Part shown: in pieces, positions 39,655 through 48,176 of the stretch | Layout: each line of letters begins with the position of its first letter | How positions within the stretch are numbered: the stretch's first letter is position 1 | IMG/VR virus record: IMGVR_UViG_3300030382_003361 | Span: 1-63,560 of that record | Direction: 5' to 3' (one strand) | DNA from: a virus | Length of the DNA: 63,560 nt | Notes under the pieces: model-generated | Told to the model about the DNA's origin: nothing | Database searches by the model: none | What the model saw: only the letters and a program-made list of their open reading frames with translations | Made by a program: the position numbers and the translations under genes

Positions 39655-39930
39655 ATGGACAAATTTATAAGTGTGCCTGTAACGGGCGAAACAAATTTCT
39701 TGGTTAGCGTCTCTGATGTAATCGCTATTACAAGAACAAGTACCACTGAAAACAAAATTACATACAACAGTGGAAATACAGCAACTATTACATCAGGAAC
39801 GGAAGTAGCTGTAAATGATTTTAGAGATGCTTTACAAAACGCTATGGTATTAGCTCTGGAGACCTCATGGACTAACGTTGTATTCACGTTTGTTCCTCCA
39901 ACAGCCGTATCTGGAATAGTAATAGCCTAA
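39655..39930 (+). CDS. Small virion protein, paralogue 1 (KFISVPVTGE type)
   Basis: This 91-residue beta protein starts MDKFISVPVTGETNFLVSVS. The same opening recurs in the next two genes (MGKYISVPVKMY and MNKYLSVFLVDF), so all three share one basic unit. The C-terminal SWTNVVFTFVPPTAVSG is matched by SQWQNVCVQMPIVSSSG in the second. Related proteins could form a ring or decorate capsid or tail. Only four bases separate it from the next gene. Confidence 0.65.
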   Translation: MDKFISVPVTGETNFLVSVSDVIAITRTSTTENKITYNSGNTATITSGTEVAVNDFRDALQNAMVLALETSWTNVVFTFVPPTAVSGIVIA

Positions 39931-39934
39931 GGTT

Positions 39935-40732
39935 ATGGGAAAGTATATTAGTGTTCCTGTAAAAATGTACGCTGGCTCAACTGCAACGAATACGGCAGCG
40001 GTAGACAGCGGCACAACCAGTGCGGCAACAAGCGATAAATTAACGGAAGCCGGACAAAACTTTGTGACTACAGTCACTGTAGGAGATTATGCGGTAATTA
40101 CTACCGGTATTGCTGGATTTCCAGTCCGATCTTATTCGGTTATTACAGCTGTCGACTCTGACACTGTATTAAGTTTAGGAGTAGGAAATGGAACAACAGC
40201 AGGAGTAGGAGGTTTAGCAGCAAGCGGAACAGCCTATTCTATTATCAAATCCGCAGATATTAATTATTGTGTACTTTCAGGAGGAACTTTCAATTCGAAT
40301 GTTAAACCTGGAGACATGGTTTGTAACGAAGCTACTAACCTTAACTATCGAGTTACTAATGTTTCTGTAGACGGAACAACTCTAACTTTAGATACTAAAG
40401 GAGCTGTAATCGTTGGTGATGATTTCTTTCTCTTATCCGAAAGAAGCGAGTCTGGTAACCAAAAAGTGATGTTAGATAAAGTTATGGAACTAAGAGGTAA
40501 TGCTTCTGATGGTGAGGTAACTTTTCACTATAAAAAAGGCGCTGCAGGTAATGACAAATTAGTTATTGCTATGGGAGATGCTGTTAGTGATGATGCTTAC
40601 TTTGGAGATTTCTATAAGGTCTGTCAAACAGCTTGGGAATCTCAATGGCAAAATGTTTGCGTACAAATGCCTATCGTTTCTTCCAGCGGAACACAAACGG
40701 TACAGTGGGCAGCAAGTTTTACTTGGTCGTAA
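39935..40732 (+). CDS. Virion protein, paralogue 2 with two inserted beta-domains
   Basis: The ends of this 265-residue protein match the small paralogue at 39655. The middle holds two consecutive inserted beta-domains at about 25-106 (VGDYAVITTG...VITAVDSDTVLSL...YSIIKS) and 113-168 (PGDMVCNEATNLNYRVTNVS...GDDFFLLS). Both have the form GD-x-V, then a VT/IT-x-V strand, then a DGTTLTL-like strand. It is a larger decorated version of the same ring or decoration protein. Confidence 0.65.
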   Translation: MGKYISVPVKMYAGSTATNTAAVDSGTTSAATSDKLTEAGQNFVTTVTVGDYAVITTGIAGFPVRSYSVITAVDSDTVLSLGVGNGTTAGVGGLAASGTAYSIIKSADINYCVLSGGTFNSNVKPGDMVCNEATNLNYRVTNVSVDGTTLTLDTKGAVIVGDDFFLLSERSESGNQKVMLDKVMELRGNASDGEVTFHYKKGAAGNDKLVIAMGDAVSDDAYFGDFYKVCQTAWESQWQNVCVQMPIVSSSGTQTVQWAASFTWS

Positions 40733-40759
40733 ACCTATACCTGTTATATTAATAAAGAA

Positions 40760-40786
40760 GAGGGTAATTTTACCCTCTTTTTTTTT
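40760..40786 (+). terminator. Rho-independent terminator
   Basis: GAGGGTAA and TTACCCTC form a perfect stem with a minimal loop, followed by nine T. The next promoter begins only four bases later. Confidence 0.87.
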
Positions 40787-40789
40787 CCT

Positions 40790-40797
40790 TATCTTTG
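40790..40797 (+). promoter_or_regulatory. TATCTTTG promoter giving a leaderless transcript
   Basis: TATCTTTG ends four bases before the ATG at 40802. With the usual 4-6 base gap to the start site, the mRNA would begin at or within two bases of the ATG. Confidence 0.65.
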
Positions 40798-40801
40798 TAG
40801 T

Positions 40802-41110
40802 ATGAATAAATATCTAAGCGTTTTTCTCGTCGATTTTGGAACAAGAAGCATGTATAGTGTAGATGACATAATCGGGGTAACGATGCCTGCTAATAACGAA
40901 GTAGCCTTATGGTATCAGGGAGGCATGACACTAACCTTTACTCTAAGTGGTACTTTTGCCGGCGACAATAATGCGCCTGTAGATTACATATCAGACGTAA
41001 TCGCAACCGCGGTAGCGGGCGAGAATACATTAGAAGAAGAGTTAGTAGGAATAACGGATTTAAGTGGAAATGCTACTCAAATTCTTTCCGTAGCAATAGC
41101 AACCGCCTAA
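40802..41110 (+). CDS. Small virion protein, paralogue 3
   Basis: The 102-residue beta protein begins MNKYLSVFLVDFGTRSMYSV and is related to the genes at 39655 and 39935. It contains VDDIIGVTMPANNEVALWYQ, which matches VSDVIAITRTSTTENKITYN in paralogue 1. It has its own promoter and is probably translated from a leaderless mRNA. Its dose can thus differ from that of the paralogues before the terminator. Confidence 0.65.
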   Translation: MNKYLSVFLVDFGTRSMYSVDDIIGVTMPANNEVALWYQGGMTLTFTLSGTFAGDNNAPVDYISDVIATAVAGENTLEEELVGITDLSGNATQILSVAIATA

Positions 41111-41142
41111 GGTTGTAAAAAAAACCCTCCTTCTTTTTTTGT

Positions 41143-41150
41143 TATCTTTG
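41143..41150 (+). promoter_or_regulatory. TATCTTTG promoter of the connector and tail genes
   Basis: TATCTTTG lies 18 bases before the ATG at 41169. A weak GGTT/AACC hairpin with seven T precedes it (41111-41140) and may end the upstream transcript. Confidence 0.7.
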
Positions 41151-41168
41151 TAAAAACATTTTCGAGTT

Positions 41169-42119
41169 ATGCCAGCATCAATAAATGAAGTGCGAAATAC
41201 AGTATTAGCAATAGCTAATAAGAATAACTATGGGTATATTTCTCCTCAAGATTTTAACCTGTACGCTCAACAAGCGCAGTTAGATATATTTGAAGATTAT
41301 TTCTATTCTTATAATAATTGGGTTAATAAACAAAACCAGCGTCTGTCCGGCACAGGATATGCGGATATTATTAAAGGGTTAGAAGAAGTTATTGATTCGT
41401 TTTCAGTACAATTGGTGTTAACGCAAAATAACGCTAATGTCTATGATTTACCTTTAGATTATTATTTAGTCAATAAATTATTTTACTATCCCGATATTTT
41501 ATTTACCGGGACAGCTACAGCCACTTCTGCTAATCAATTAGTAGATGCGGCAGCGGTAGGATGGACAACTATTCCTGCGGGATCTCCCACTCCTCGTATT
41601 GGAAGCATTGTCTTTAATACCACCACTTTAAATAATGCTTTTATAACGGGAGTAGTTAACACTACCACTGTTAATTTAAGCGCTAACATTATGACGATTG
41701 GAGATACTTATAATATTTATTCTCATACAAATATCAAGGAGGTAGAAAGAGTTAGTCAAAATAAAATATTTTATTTAACTAACTCTCAATTAACGGCGCC
41801 GACACAATCCTATCCGGCGTACGTGTTGGACGGTAATTCAGTTACTATCTATCCTTCTACTATTTTAAATGCCGGAGATATTCATATTCAATATGCTCGC
41901 TATCCTTTAGCTCCAGCATGGACGTGGAATACGTTAGTAGGGGGAGAACCGATATTTGATGCTACTCAACCTGGATTTCAAGAGTTTGAATTACCTGAGG
42001 CAGACGAGCCGGCATTAATTGCTAAAATCTGTCAATATGTAGGCATAGAAATTAGAGAGCCAGATGTGTATAAATTCGGACAACAAGACGAAGTTACTGA
42101 TAACCAAGAAACCAATTAA
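41169..42119 (+). CDS. Head-tail connector/adaptor protein with inserted beta-domain
   Basis: In this 316-residue protein the N-terminal helical part (INEVRNTVLAIANKNNYGYI and FNLYAQQAQLDIFEDYFYSY) resembles podoviral ring/adaptor proteins. Residues about 113-186 are the recurring inserted beta-domain (SIVFNTTTLNNAFITGVVNT...GDTYNIYSHT). The sequence then returns to the host fold with VERVSQNKIFYLTNS. It probably binds below the portal. Its position at the head of the tail genes supports this. Confidence 0.65.
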   Translation: MPASINEVRNTVLAIANKNNYGYISPQDFNLYAQQAQLDIFEDYFYSYNNWVNKQNQRLSGTGYADIIKGLEEVIDSFSVQLVLTQNNANVYDLPLDYYLVNKLFYYPDILFTGTATATSANQLVDAAAVGWTTIPAGSPTPRIGSIVFNTTTLNNAFITGVVNTTTVNLSANIMTIGDTYNIYSHTNIKEVERVSQNKIFYLTNSQLTAPTQSYPAYVLDGNSVTIYPSTILNAGDIHIQYARYPLAPAWTWNTLVGGEPIFDATQPGFQEFELPEADEPALIAKICQYVGIEIREPDVYKFGQQDEVTDNQETN

Positions 42120-42121
42120 TT

Positions 42122-43045
42122 ATGACTTATATTACCGATTACCAATATTATGAAAATAGTCAGACTGTCCCTCTCGACGCGAATTGGGGCTCCTATCAAT
42201 ATGTTACTTTAGATGATATAGTGAATAATTTTATGTTAATGTACCAAGGGAATACCGAATTGATCGGTCATGTAAATAGATATCAAGTTTTATTTCACGC
42301 AAAAAGAGGGATTCAAGAACTGAATTACGATGCGATGAAAGAAATTAAAATTTTAGAATTACAAATTTGCGATGATTTACGATTTATTCTTCCTCAAGAT
42401 TATGTAAATTGGATAAGAGTCTCTCTCCATAAAGACGGCGTTTTAATGCCTATGGTGGAAAATATCCAGACTAACTGGAGCGGAGCTTATCTCCAAGACC
42501 ATGATTGTCGAATTTTATTTGACATAGACGGTAATGTGTTAAAACCATCTGATTCTTATTTAGATATTGAAAGACTTGAAAATACTAAAAAAAGTATATA
42601 TCTGAATCAGAATAGCCCTTATAATAATTCATGGGGATGGAATGTAGATGGTTGTTGGTATTTTGATTACGGAATTGGACAGCGTTTTGGATTAAACACC
42701 GAAACAGCTAACATTAACCCTACTTTTAGTATAAACAAAAAAGGAGGGGTAATTAATTTTAGTTCTGGATTAGGAGGAAAATTAGTGGTATTAGAATATG
42801 TTTCTGATGGGATGGAAAACGGAAACGACGGAAGTGTAAGTGTCAATAAATTATTCGAAGAATTTATATATGCCTATATTAAATTTTCTATTTTGAATGG
42901 CAGATTTGGGGTACAAGAATATGTAATTAATCGCTCACGAAAAGACAAGTCATCTTTGCTTCGGAATGCGAAATTAAGATTAAGTAATATACACCCTGGT
43001 CGATTATTAATGAACTTAAGAGGCCAGAATAAATGGATAAAATAA
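42122..43045 (+). CDS. Tail tubular/ring protein
   Basis: This 307-residue protein contains FHAKRGIQELNYDAMKEIKI (59-78) and CDDLRFILPQDYVNWIRVSL (88-107). That helix-to-strand layout is seen in crAss-like tail ring proteins analogous to T7 gp11. The C-terminal part includes EEFIYAYIKFSILNGRFGVQ. It lies one base before the nozzle gene, as ring and nozzle genes usually do. The family assignment is by pattern and synteny. Confidence 0.68.
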   Translation: MTYITDYQYYENSQTVPLDANWGSYQYVTLDDIVNNFMLMYQGNTELIGHVNRYQVLFHAKRGIQELNYDAMKEIKILELQICDDLRFILPQDYVNWIRVSLHKDGVLMPMVENIQTNWSGAYLQDHDCRILFDIDGNVLKPSDSYLDIERLENTKKSIYLNQNSPYNNSWGWNVDGCWYFDYGIGQRFGLNTETANINPTFSINKKGGVINFSSGLGGKLVVLEYVSDGMENGNDGSVSVNKLFEEFIYAYIKFSILNGRFGVQEYVINRSRKDKSSLLRNAKLRLSNIHPGRLLMNLRGQNKWIK

Positions 43046-43046
43046 T

Positions 43047-46000
43047 ATGGATGTTAGTGTAGACTTTAGGTTAGGTAAAATGAACAAGAGCGTGGACGAG
43101 AGATTAGTCCCGCAGGGTCAATATATAGACGCGTTAAATGTTCGTTTAGGCTCTACTGAACTGACTGAAGTAGGGGCAGTAGAAAACTCTATGGGTAATA
43201 CCCAGCTGTCCTTTTTAGAATACAATAATCTACCTTTAGGAGACGCGCGCTGTATAGGAGCCTATGAAGACGGAATGGAGGAAACCATCTATTGGTTTGT
43301 GCATGACGATAACAATCCTTCTTCTCCCACCGGTAAAGTTGATTTAATAGTATCTTTTGAAGCTAATATAAATGTCCTCACTTATCATGTAGTTAGTACA
43401 GAGGTTTTAAATTTTGATTGGGATTATTTGATGACTGCCGTGGATAAGATTGAGAATCTGTTATTTTTTAGCGATGACTTAAACCCTCCTCGGGTAATTA
43501 ATGTTACCAGGAATTATAACGATGAATCTCATCCCACTTTTCCTTTACAAGAACAAGATGTAGGAGTAATTGTAAAAGTCCCAGGATTTGAAGATTCGAC
43601 CGCTACCTATGACCCATTACCAGCTCCTTTTATGACAATGTTAGATTTGCCTGGGCAAGAGAATTATATGAAAGATAGATTTCTCTCTTTTGCCTACCGA
43701 TACCGGTATGAAGACGGTCAATATAGCGCTACTTCTGTCTTTACTAATCCTGCTTTTCAGCCAGGTTCTTTTCGGTTCGATATAAGTAATTTTAATAATG
43801 CTTCTATGCAAAATAGGTATAATGGAGCAGATATCACTTTCTGCACTGGTTCACAGCGGGTAGTAGAAGTAGATTTACTTTACAAACAAACAACTTCCAA
43901 TGTTATTTATGTAATAGAAAGGTTTAATAAGCAAGATCTTGGATGGGCAAACAATAACTACGAAACTGTTCAATTCACAAATAGTAAAATATATACGACG
44001 TTAGGCTCAGATGAGCTGCTAAGATTATATGATAATGTGCCTCGTATCGCTAAAGCCTCTACTATCCAAGGGAATAGGCTGATGTATGGTAATTATGTGG
44101 ATGGATATGATGTGACTCTTACAGAAGGAGGGCAAAATATAGCTATGAATTATAATACTCAGTGGGTGTACAAGCAAATCGCTGGAGAGTCTTTAGCTCT
44201 TCCAGTTACCACTACAGGAACACCTTATACTATCGACCCTACTAATACAGTAAATGTCCCAGATTGTGTGATTCAATTTGATTTATCAGGGGCTAATCCT
44301 ACTTCAGGACCTTTAGCTGCAGGAACTACTTTTAATTTTACTACGACGATAATGCACCATTCTACAACGGTGAACGGAGGGAATAGTGTAAATGCTTCGT
44401 GGCAAAATTCTTCTCCGTTTTCAGTAAATTGGAGCTTTACCTGTACCACTCAATATGCAGATGTAGACGCTATGTGTGCGTCGATAGATTTTCAAGACAA
44501 AATTGGTTCACTGCCGGGGCTGTTTCAAGAAGTATTTCCTATTAACTATTCCGCTTTTGGAGGAACAGTGACTGATAAATTTAATTCGAGAATCCAAGCT
44601 CCCTCAGGAACACAATGCGAGTTTGTTAATAGTTCGATTACAGGGGTATGTCCTAATCCGATTGTTCCATGGCCTTATACTCCCACTTTATTATATTCTG
44701 GGACTGTAACAAATATAGTAGCTAATACCTTAGAAGATAATACGCAGACTTTTACCCCTCCTACCGATCCGGCTATTGGTAGTGTTGTGACCAATACAGA
44801 TACAGGAGTGACAGCAACAGTGGTAAGCGTAGATAGTGCTACCGTTCTAACTTTATCTGCAGATATTTTTACCGCCGCTATCGTTCCTCCCGCTCCGGGG
44901 GAAGCCTATAAGATTGAAACTCCAGCAGCAGCCGCACCTTGTGTTCAACAAGGATTTACTTATTCAACTATACCGGGTGGATTTCAACTACAAGTAATAG
45001 CCTGTGAGTATTATTTTGATGACGGTTTAGCGAATCCTGATAGTATTAGTATTATGTATGAGTACTTTTATTTTGAAGCTTTCTCCAGTCAAGCAGGGTA
45101 TTTTAGCACCCCTAATACATTAAGCCTGCACAGTAATAGAGATTTTGAAACAGGGGTAGTGTATATGGACGATTATGGGAGAGCTTCTACGGTATTAGTA
45201 AGTAATGATAATACCATGTTTGTTCCTCCATTAGCTTCCGTTTATAAAAACAGAATTAAAGTAACTTTATTTAACCTTCCGCCTTATTGGGCGACGAAAT
45301 ATAAATTTGTAGTAAAACCAAGTCAAGGAGGGTATTTTACGGTATATACTTTCCTTATGTACGTGCAAGAAGATGGAAGTATGGGAGATGAGCCTTCAAC
45401 CGTATGGTTTAGATTAGAAGGAGATAATACTAATATATTAAAAGTAGGAGACGAATTAATTGTTAAAATGGACACGGGTGGCCCGATGAATACAGAAATA
45501 ACAACCACTGTATTAGAGATAAAAGCTTTTTCAAAAGGAGAAATTTCGGGAGGAAGTTTGCCGGGCCTTTATATGGCGTTAAAACCCCAAGGATTTACTA
45601 CTGAACTTGGGCCAGATGCGGTAATAAATAACGGATCAAAAAGTAGAGATTCTAATGATACTGGAGATTGTGATGATGGTAGAATTACTGATTATAGTTT
45701 AAACCTTATTTCTGACCCTTCTACTGCTTATTCTCTTCCTGCCGGCTCAACTATTAGAATTAAAATAGATAATTGGAGGGGAGGAGGAGGAGGAAGTTGT
45801 GATAGTAAAAGTGTTTCGTATGATGAGAATTTTACTTCTACGGCAGATTATCCGGATTTTTATACTTGGGCAATAGGAGATAGTTTAGCAAGCAAAATGA
45901 CTACGGCTAACGCATCAGTACACGAAATGGGTATTTCTTTTAACCCTATCAGCACAACCAGTAGTACTACTCCTGGAGGAGTGTCCTGTTTTAACACCAC

Positions 46001-48158
46001 CTGCTGGGTAAGAAAAAGTGGAAATGCTCAATACTTTTGTAATGATGGGGCTATTCCTCGATGTTGGGAGTGGACAGAATATTATAACGGACATATAAAA
46101 ACAACAATAGAAGTAACAAGAGGGGGTGCTTTAATGGTTTTTGAAACTATCCCCGAAGAAGTAGACCCTAATTTATTTTATGACGCTTCGGATATTTACT
46201 CCATTGGCCCTGATCCAGCAACAGGAACAGGTCGTTTTCATTTAGCCCAACGAACTTTTACCCCTCCTACCGGGCCTTATCTTTTAAACAGTCTTAATTG
46301 GAACGACAAAGACGGGGTTTTTACTATTGGCCAACAAGACCAAACAGGAGCATTACCTTTAGAGTCAGTTATAGATTTTGCTAATTGTTATACGTTTGGA
46401 AATGGAGTGGAAAGTATGCGAATTTTAGATCGAGCCGGACAGAAGTATTTTAATTTAGGAGAAAGAGTATTAGCTGTGTCGAATCAAGATTTTAAAGAGT
46501 CGGACAGATTTGCCGGCATGACGTATAGCGGAGTATATAGTGGACCGGCTAATTCTAATAATCTCAATGAGTTTAATTTAGGGTTGGTTAACTATAAAGA
46601 TTGCGAACCATCTTTTGGCCCTATTCAAATTTTACACTCAAGAGAAACCGATATTTTATGCCTACAAGAAGACAGAATTTCGTATGTATTAGCAAGTAAA
46701 AATGTTATTTCTGATTCAACAGGAGGAGGAGCAATTGCTTCTGTTCCAGAGGTTTTAGGAACACAAATTGCCCGTATTGAAGAATTTGGGATAAGTTTTA
46801 ATCCTGAAAGTTTTGCTACCTGGGGGCCTGATATGTTTTTTACTGATGTAAAAAGAGCTTCAGTATTAAATTTACGAGGGTCTTCCCGAACATCCGACCA
46901 ATTACAAGTAATCTCTCAATATGGTATGCGTTCGTGGTTTAGAGATGAATTTGTTGGAGCGATACATACTCAAAAGTTAGGAGGGTATGATCCGTATATG
47001 AATGAATATGTATTGTCAGACAATAGCCGATCTATTCCGTTTCCTATTCCCGAAGTTCCATGCGGCCAAACGTTAACTCAGACCGCCGCGGTTAATCCTT
47101 TAACTTTTATTGTAAATTTAACCCCTGTACCGGGAGTAATTACAGTTAACTATACTATTACAGCAGGAACAATAAATATTAACGGAGTGTGGAATAGCGT
47201 TCCTTTTACCTCAGGAAATGTTAGTACAAGTGGGTCGTTTACTTTTAATAAACTTTATAGCACTCCAGAAGAAGCGGATGTAAATATAGATATTATAAGC
47301 GGTCCGGCTACCTACACGGTAGAATTTGAATGTCCTCCAGAAATACCGCTCACGGTTGTGCAGTTTGTTATTTGTACCCCTAATTATAGTGGACAAACCA
47401 TGCACTATGAGTATGATTGGACTGACATGCCTCCAGGGCCATACATTAGCCCTTTGTCTTCTAACGCCGCTACCTTACAAATTATTCAGCCTTCGGCTTA
47501 TATGTCTAATACAGGAACTCGAGGGGTAGGAATGTTCCCTTATGATGGAGGAAATACAGATATTACATTACAAAGCCATAAGTTAGGTCCGGATACATTT
47601 AATTTTGATCCAGCTATTCATAAATTAAGATGGTTATCTTCTAATACAGTATACCCTAATAATCCCACAGGAGCGACTAATGTTTTAGCAGCTACTACCT
47701 CTGTTGTTCCTATTACTAACCCAAGTGCAGGGTTGTATGAGGCAACCATTATTAATGCTTCTCTTCCGATAGGAAATCAGTATTTATATTTGGTGTGGGA
47801 TTTAAGACGAGTAACGTCGACTACTTTATGTTATTGTGCCGGAACAGCAGCAGAAGCGTGTTGTGAATGTATATGGCCGTGTGAACCAAATTGTTGGTTT
47901 GGACCTCAAACCCCAAGCCAATCTATGGCTTGTACCACAGACACTAATAGTGGAGGAGCGGCCCAATATAGTTTTAATGGAACTGGATTAATTCCCGTAC
48001 AAGCCGATGTGGTATACGATAATCTAAATTGTGATCCGACCGCATATTTAGCGGCTGGGTTTTATATAGTTGACCCTGCTCAACCATCAGGCGCAAGTCC
48101 TAAAAATTGGATAGAGATAGGGTCGTTTGGAACAGTAATAAATACAGGAACATGTTAA
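43047..48158 (+). CDS. Tail nozzle/stabilisation protein with adhesin-like C-terminus
   Basis: The start of this 1703-residue protein (KMNKSVDERLVPQGQYIDAL) is characteristic of the podoviral stabilisation/nozzle family, T7 gp12-like and P22 gp10-like, in crAss-like phages. Later it holds ILHSRETDILCLQEDRISYV and FGISFNPESFATWGPDMFFT, typical of the same family. Residues about 551-628 are the recurring inserted beta-domain. The last 250 or so residues are Cys-rich (CYCAGTAAEACCECIWPCEP) and end in an adhesin-like unit shared with the next gene. It forms the tail tip and may contact the receptor. Confidence 0.82.
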   Translation: MDVSVDFRLGKMNKSVDERLVPQGQYIDALNVRLGSTELTEVGAVENSMGNTQLSFLEYNNLPLGDARCIGAYEDGMEETIYWFVHDDNNPSSPTGKVDLIVSFEANINVLTYHVVSTEVLNFDWDYLMTAVDKIENLLFFSDDLNPPRVINVTRNYNDESHPTFPLQEQDVGVIVKVPGFEDSTATYDPLPAPFMTMLDLPGQENYMKDRFLSFAYRYRYEDGQYSATSVFTNPAFQPGSFRFDISNFNNASMQNRYNGADITFCTGSQRVVEVDLLYKQTTSNVIYVIERFNKQDLGWANNNYETVQFTNSKIYTTLGSDELLRLYDNVPRIAKASTIQGNRLMYGNYVDGYDVTLTEGGQNIAMNYNTQWVYKQIAGESLALPVTTTGTPYTIDPTNTVNVPDCVIQFDLSGANPTSGPLAAGTTFNFTTTIMHHSTTVNGGNSVNASWQNSSPFSVNWSFTCTTQYADVDAMCASIDFQDKIGSLPGLFQEVFPINYSAFGGTVTDKFNSRIQAPSGTQCEFVNSSITGVCPNPIVPWPYTPTLLYSGTVTNIVANTLEDNTQTFTPPTDPAIGSVVTNTDTGVTATVVSVDSATVLTLSADIFTAAIVPPAPGEAYKIETPAAAAPCVQQGFTYSTIPGGFQLQVIACEYYFDDGLANPDSISIMYEYFYFEAFSSQAGYFSTPNTLSLHSNRDFETGVVYMDDYGRASTVLVSNDNTMFVPPLASVYKNRIKVTLFNLPPYWATKYKFVVKPSQGGYFTVYTFLMYVQEDGSMGDEPSTVWFRLEGDNTNILKVGDELIVKMDTGGPMNTEITTTVLEIKAFSKGEISGGSLPGLYMALKPQGFTTELGPDAVINNGSKSRDSNDTGDCDDGRITDYSLNLISDPSTAYSLPAGSTIRIKIDNWRGGGGGSCDSKSVSYDENFTSTADYPDFYTWAIGDSLASKMTTANASVHEMGISFNPISTTSSTTPGGVSCFNTTCWVRKSGNAQYFCNDGAIPRCWEWTEYYNGHIKTTIEVTRGGALMVFETIPEEVDPNLFYDASDIYSIGPDPATGTGRFHLAQRTFTPPTGPYLLNSLNWNDKDGVFTIGQQDQTGALPLESVIDFANCYTFGNGVESMRILDRAGQKYFNLGERVLAVSNQDFKESDRFAGMTYSGVYSGPANSNNLNEFNLGLVNYKDCEPSFGPIQILHSRETDILCLQEDRISYVLASKNVISDSTGGGAIASVPEVLGTQIARIEEFGISFNPESFATWGPDMFFTDVKRASVLNLRGSSRTSDQLQVISQYGMRSWFRDEFVGAIHTQKLGGYDPYMNEYVLSDNSRSIPFPIPEVPCGQTLTQTAAVNPLTFIVNLTPVPGVITVNYTITAGTININGVWNSVPFTSGNVSTSGSFTFNKLYSTPEEADVNIDIISGPATYTVEFECPPEIPLTVVQFVICTPNYSGQTMHYEYDWTDMPPGPYISPLSSNAATLQIIQPSAYMSNTGTRGVGMFPYDGGNTDITLQSHKLGPDTFNFDPAIHKLRWLSSNTVYPNNPTGATNVLAATTSVVPITNPSAGLYEATIINASLPIGNQYLYLVWDLRRVTSTTLCYCAGTAAEACCECIWPCEPNCWFGPQTPSQSMACTTDTNSGGAAQYSFNGTGLIPVQADVVYDNLNCDPTAYLAAGFYIVDPAQPSGASPKNWIEIGSFGTVINTGTC

Positions 48159-48176
48159 ATTTAAAATTATAGAATT

